A stretch of 64,000 nt of DNA from Luteolibacter sp. Y139 (lineage in GTDB: Bacteria; Verrucomicrobiota; Verrucomicrobiia; Verrucomicrobiales; Akkermansiaceae): assembly GCF_038066715.1 (NCBI RefSeq), contig NZ_JBBUKT010000018.1:26625-90624 (forward strand), in the 5' to 3' direction. Below, in pieces: positions 62,057 to 64,000 of this stretch. Numbering within the stretch: the first letter of the stretch is position 1; every line of letters starts with the position of its first letter. The notes below the pieces were generated by a model that saw nothing but the letters and a program-made list of their open reading frames with translations, was not told where the DNA came from and ran no database searches. The translations under genes were made by a program, and so were the position numbers.

Positions 62057-62551
62057 ATGGAGGATTACGCGCGCGACTTTCCGATGATGACCGACGACGC
62101 TACCTTGATAGCAATCGCCGAGGGATTCCTGGCGTTAGATGACTACGAAGAGGCCTTCGAATACATCGAATCGCTTCCGGTGAGTGTGCAGCTGCGCCCG
62201 GCACTTCTTGAAGTCCGCGTTCTCTGCGCCATGGCACTGGCGAAACTGGAGATGGCAGAGACGCTAGCGATCATTCTCGGAAAGGCGGGCCATGACCATG
62301 CCCGTTTCGCAGCCCGCGTCCTTCGCGAACTCGCTACACTGTACTTCGTGGGCGGAGATTCCGCGCACGCGCGCGAGCTAATCATGAAGGCCATCGACAT
62401 CTGGCCGAATGAGAGACTCTCTCGTGGCTGCTCGGCTGTCGGAGGACGGCCAACTCGTCGAGATGAACCGCTTGAGTCGTACTTCTGCGCGATCAGCTTT
62501 CGAGCCAGGCCAACGGCGTCTGCGGAGACACAATCGCGGCAACCTCCTTGA
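62057..62551 (+). CDS. TPR-like protein, 3' end replaced
   Basis: 164 residues. The first 120 form tetratricopeptide-like helical pairs: DATLIAIAEGFLALDDYEEA, LPVSVQLRPALLEVRVLCAM, then LRELATLYFVGGDSAHAREL. After IDIWPNERL the sequence becomes Arg/Ser/Pro-rich and overlaps minus-strand transposase DNA, so the gene seems truncated at about 62410 and now ends in foreign sequence. Confidence 0.7.
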   Translation: MEDYARDFPMMTDDATLIAIAEGFLALDDYEEAFEYIESLPVSVQLRPALLEVRVLCAMALAKLEMAETLAIILGKAGHDHARFAARVLRELATLYFVGGDSAHARELIMKAIDIWPNERLSRGCSAVGGRPTRRDEPLESYFCAISFRARPTASAETQSRQPP

Positions 62552-62792
62552 GCCCGCTCAGCCCGAGGCGCTTCGCCTTCAGCACCAACCGCCTCCTTTG
62601 ATCGTCACTGAACTTCAGGCGCTTCCCACCCTGCAACTCCCTGAGCACGCGAACCTCCTCTTGGAGATACTCGATGACGTCCAGCTGTTGTCGGTTGATC
62701 CAACCAGCGAGAGCCACCAGGACGAGAGTTCCGATGCCCATCCCAGTAACTTGGCAGAGTGACAGCAAGTTGCACAGACCAGAAGGGAGCAC
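62410..62792 (-). pseudogene. Transposase (integrase-core type) 5' remnant, frameshifted
   Basis: Frame one gives ALAGWINRQQLDVIEYLQEE, then FSDDQRRRLVLKAKRLGLSG and VSPQTPLAW, which is the usual opening of rve-type (IS3-like) transposases seen in Verrucomicrobia and Planctomycetes. The next frame continues RKLIAQKYDSS and RRVGRPPTAE. Loss of one A in the His codon of WHRKL (near 62504) explains the break. After PTAE similarity stops, and the catalytic DDE part is missing. The remnant separates the cut TPR gene from the cut uvrA. Confidence 0.8.
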
Positions 62793-62903
62793 CCCTCAGG
62801 CGGGCAATAAACACTGAAAATCAGACGGTTCCGCGAGAATTGAATTTCCGGTCACTACGGCCGAAATTTCGCCAACCTCGCGCGCTCATCAACCGCTGGA
62901 TGT

Positions 62904-63671
62904 GTGGATTGCACCCCGCGATCGAACCTCGCCACCTACAGCGGCCTTTTCGATCATGTGCGCCGACTCTTCGCCGCGACGCCGGTCGCGCGACGCCGTC
63001 GTTACGGCCCCGGCCGATTCTCCTTCAACGTGGCGGAGGGCCGCTGCCCTACCTGTGAAGGGGAGGGCTTCGTCATGGTCGAACTACTGTTCCTCCCCAG
63101 CGTTTACGCCCCCTGCTCCTCCTGCCAGGGTTCCCGGTACAACGCCCAGACGCTTGAGATCGAGTGGCGGGGAAAGAACGTTGCCCAAGTGCTGGCCATG
63201 ACAGTCGAAGAGGCATGCGAGTTCTTCGCGGGGGAAGAAAACGTCATGCGCTCCCTCTCGGTGCTCCGCGAGATCGGAGTCGGCTACCTGCGCCTCGGCC
63301 AGCCGGCGACGGAACTCTCCGGCGGCGAAGCCCAGCGAATCAAACTGGCCACCGAACTGCAAAGGGCGCAACGCGGCAATACCCTCTACATCCTCGACGA
63401 GCCGACCTCGGGCCTGCATCCCGCCGACGCCGACCGCCTGATGCGTCAGCTCCAGGGCCTCGTGGATGCGGGAAACACCGTCCTAGTCGTCGAACACGAC
63501 ATACGCTCCATCGCCCAGACCGACTGGGTGATCGATCTCGGTCCCGGCGCTGGTGAGAACGGGGGGCGCATCATCGCCACCGGCACCCCCGTCGAGGTCT
63601 CCAAGGCAAAAAGCAGTCGCACCGCGCCCTATCTCGGGGCGCTCTTCAATAAGGTCGTGGCAGCCAAGTAG
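62904..63671 (+). pseudogene. uvrA 3' fragment
   Basis: 255 residues, the C-terminal part of an excinuclease ABC subunit A, from about TPRSNLATYSGLFDHV to the end. It keeps the C-terminal zinc cysteines (CPTCEGEGF, CSSCQGSRYN), the ABC signature (ELSGGEAQRIKLATEL) and Walker B (LYILDEPTSGLHP). Both N-terminal ABC halves, the first Walker A motifs and the DNA-binding insertion are missing. Similarity starts abruptly at about 62913 next to the IS remnant. A start-like GTG precedes it, so a small protein might be made, but not a functional UvrA. Confidence 0.85.
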
Positions 63672-63753
63672 GCTGCGGGCTTTGGAAATACGGTCGTCCG
63701 CAGCGGGCATGTTCCCACGTTGAGGAAGAAGGACGAGTCCAAGTATGCGGCTC

Positions 63754-64000
63754 CTACCACCCGCCTGAATAGGTGAGCGCTGCCACCATTGGCTCGACCG
63801 CGCGCGGTCCGTCGTAGCGCACGCCGTTGATGAAAAAGGTTGGCGTTCCGTTCACCCCGCTCCTCAGCCCACTGCTGAAATCTTCGCGCACGCGGCCGGC
63901 ATAGACATTGGCCGTGACTTCCATGATCAGGCGGGAAGCATCGAGTTCCAAGATCGCCGCGTATTCGGCGAGGTCGTCATAATCGAGGGCATCCTGGTTT
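63754..64000 (-). CDS. DsbA-family thioredoxin-fold protein, C-terminal part (runs off right edge)
   Basis: 82 codons are visible to the stop at 63754. The sequence contains a helical part (NQDALDYDDLAEYAAILELD) and SGVNGTPTFFINGVRYDGPR, the cis-proline loop (GTPTFFING) and end of the DsbA-like thioredoxin fold. The active-site CxxC would lie in the missing part, so the oxidoreductase role is inferred. Confidence 0.8.
   Translation of the reverse strand, partial: NQDALDYDDLAEYAAILELDASRLIMEVTANVYAGRVREDFSSGLRSGVNGTPTFFINGVRYDGPRAVEPMVAALTYSGGW

Noticed and set aside
1..64000. CRISPR arrays, rRNA and intact insertion sequences
   Set aside because: No regularly spaced repeats, no rRNA-like stretches and no IS with both ends and a complete transposase were seen.

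Overview
The window is a GC-rich bacterial chromosome segment, most likely from the Verrucomicrobiota (Luteolibacter-like). That placement is an inference. It rests on the gene mix (pectate-lyase-fold exoprotein, zinc-ribbon/membrane/coiled-coil operon, several YciE-type ferritin-like proteins, LigD, a DUF3606 pair, large numbers of very small orphan genes) and on A-rich leaders rather than strong Shine-Dalgarno sequences at many starts. No rRNA, tRNA or CRISPR array was found.

Positions 1 to about 19,100 form an accessory block that looks like an integrated mobile element. Its core is an 882-residue family B DNA polymerase with intact exonuclease motifs and polymerase motifs A, B and C, in a form resembling primer-independent PolB (piPolB) of pipolins. 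Divergent from it is an unknown 583-residue protein followed closely by a large serine recombinase. A second, small serine recombinase converges on the first. Around them lie the N-terminal part of a restriction-endonuclease-like gene (cut by the left edge), a SLOG/MoCo-carrier-like protein, a DUF2637 membrane protein with a C-terminal HTH, another HTH protein, a tandem pair of small proteins ending in a clear terminator, a DUF2958 protein, a frameshifted HNH nuclease, a three-gene envelope operon with a divergent XRE regulator, and several unknowns. A palindromic element of about 100 bp occurs downstream of co-oriented genes in at least two, probably three, places.

Positions 19,266 to about 30,150 look like ordinary chromosome: a secreted pectate-lyase-like protein, large-subunit catalase (KatE), small stress-associated genes, an alpha/beta hydrolase, an FdhA-like zinc dehydrogenase, a DUF3606 protein and a hybrid sensor kinase.

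Positions 30,380 to about 40,500 hold a dense cluster of very small genes, most without recognisable function. At least four of them occur as diverged pairs inside this stretch, one pair with a decayed member. REP-like palindromes, an orphan cytochrome oxidase subunit IV-like gene and a short lipoprotein gene lie here too.

Positions 40,576 to 64,000 combine stress and glucan metabolism: isochorismatase-type hydrolase, SHOCT and DUF883-like proteins, two intact YciE/DUF892 genes plus a decayed third, 4-alpha-glucanotransferase, FAD/Rieske oxidoreductase, DUF4142 protein, SDR, glycogen synthase, diacylglycerol-kinase-like protein, SurE, GH13 amylase with CBM20, D-hexose-6-phosphate mutarotase, a sigma-like/ImmA module (frameshifted and truncated), LigD overlapping exonuclease III, and an IS-remnant junction that has cut a TPR-like gene and left only the 3' third of a uvrA. 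A DsbA-like gene runs off the right edge. Three otherwise intact genes carry single-base deletions, two beside G runs; sequencing error should be excluded before calling them broken.
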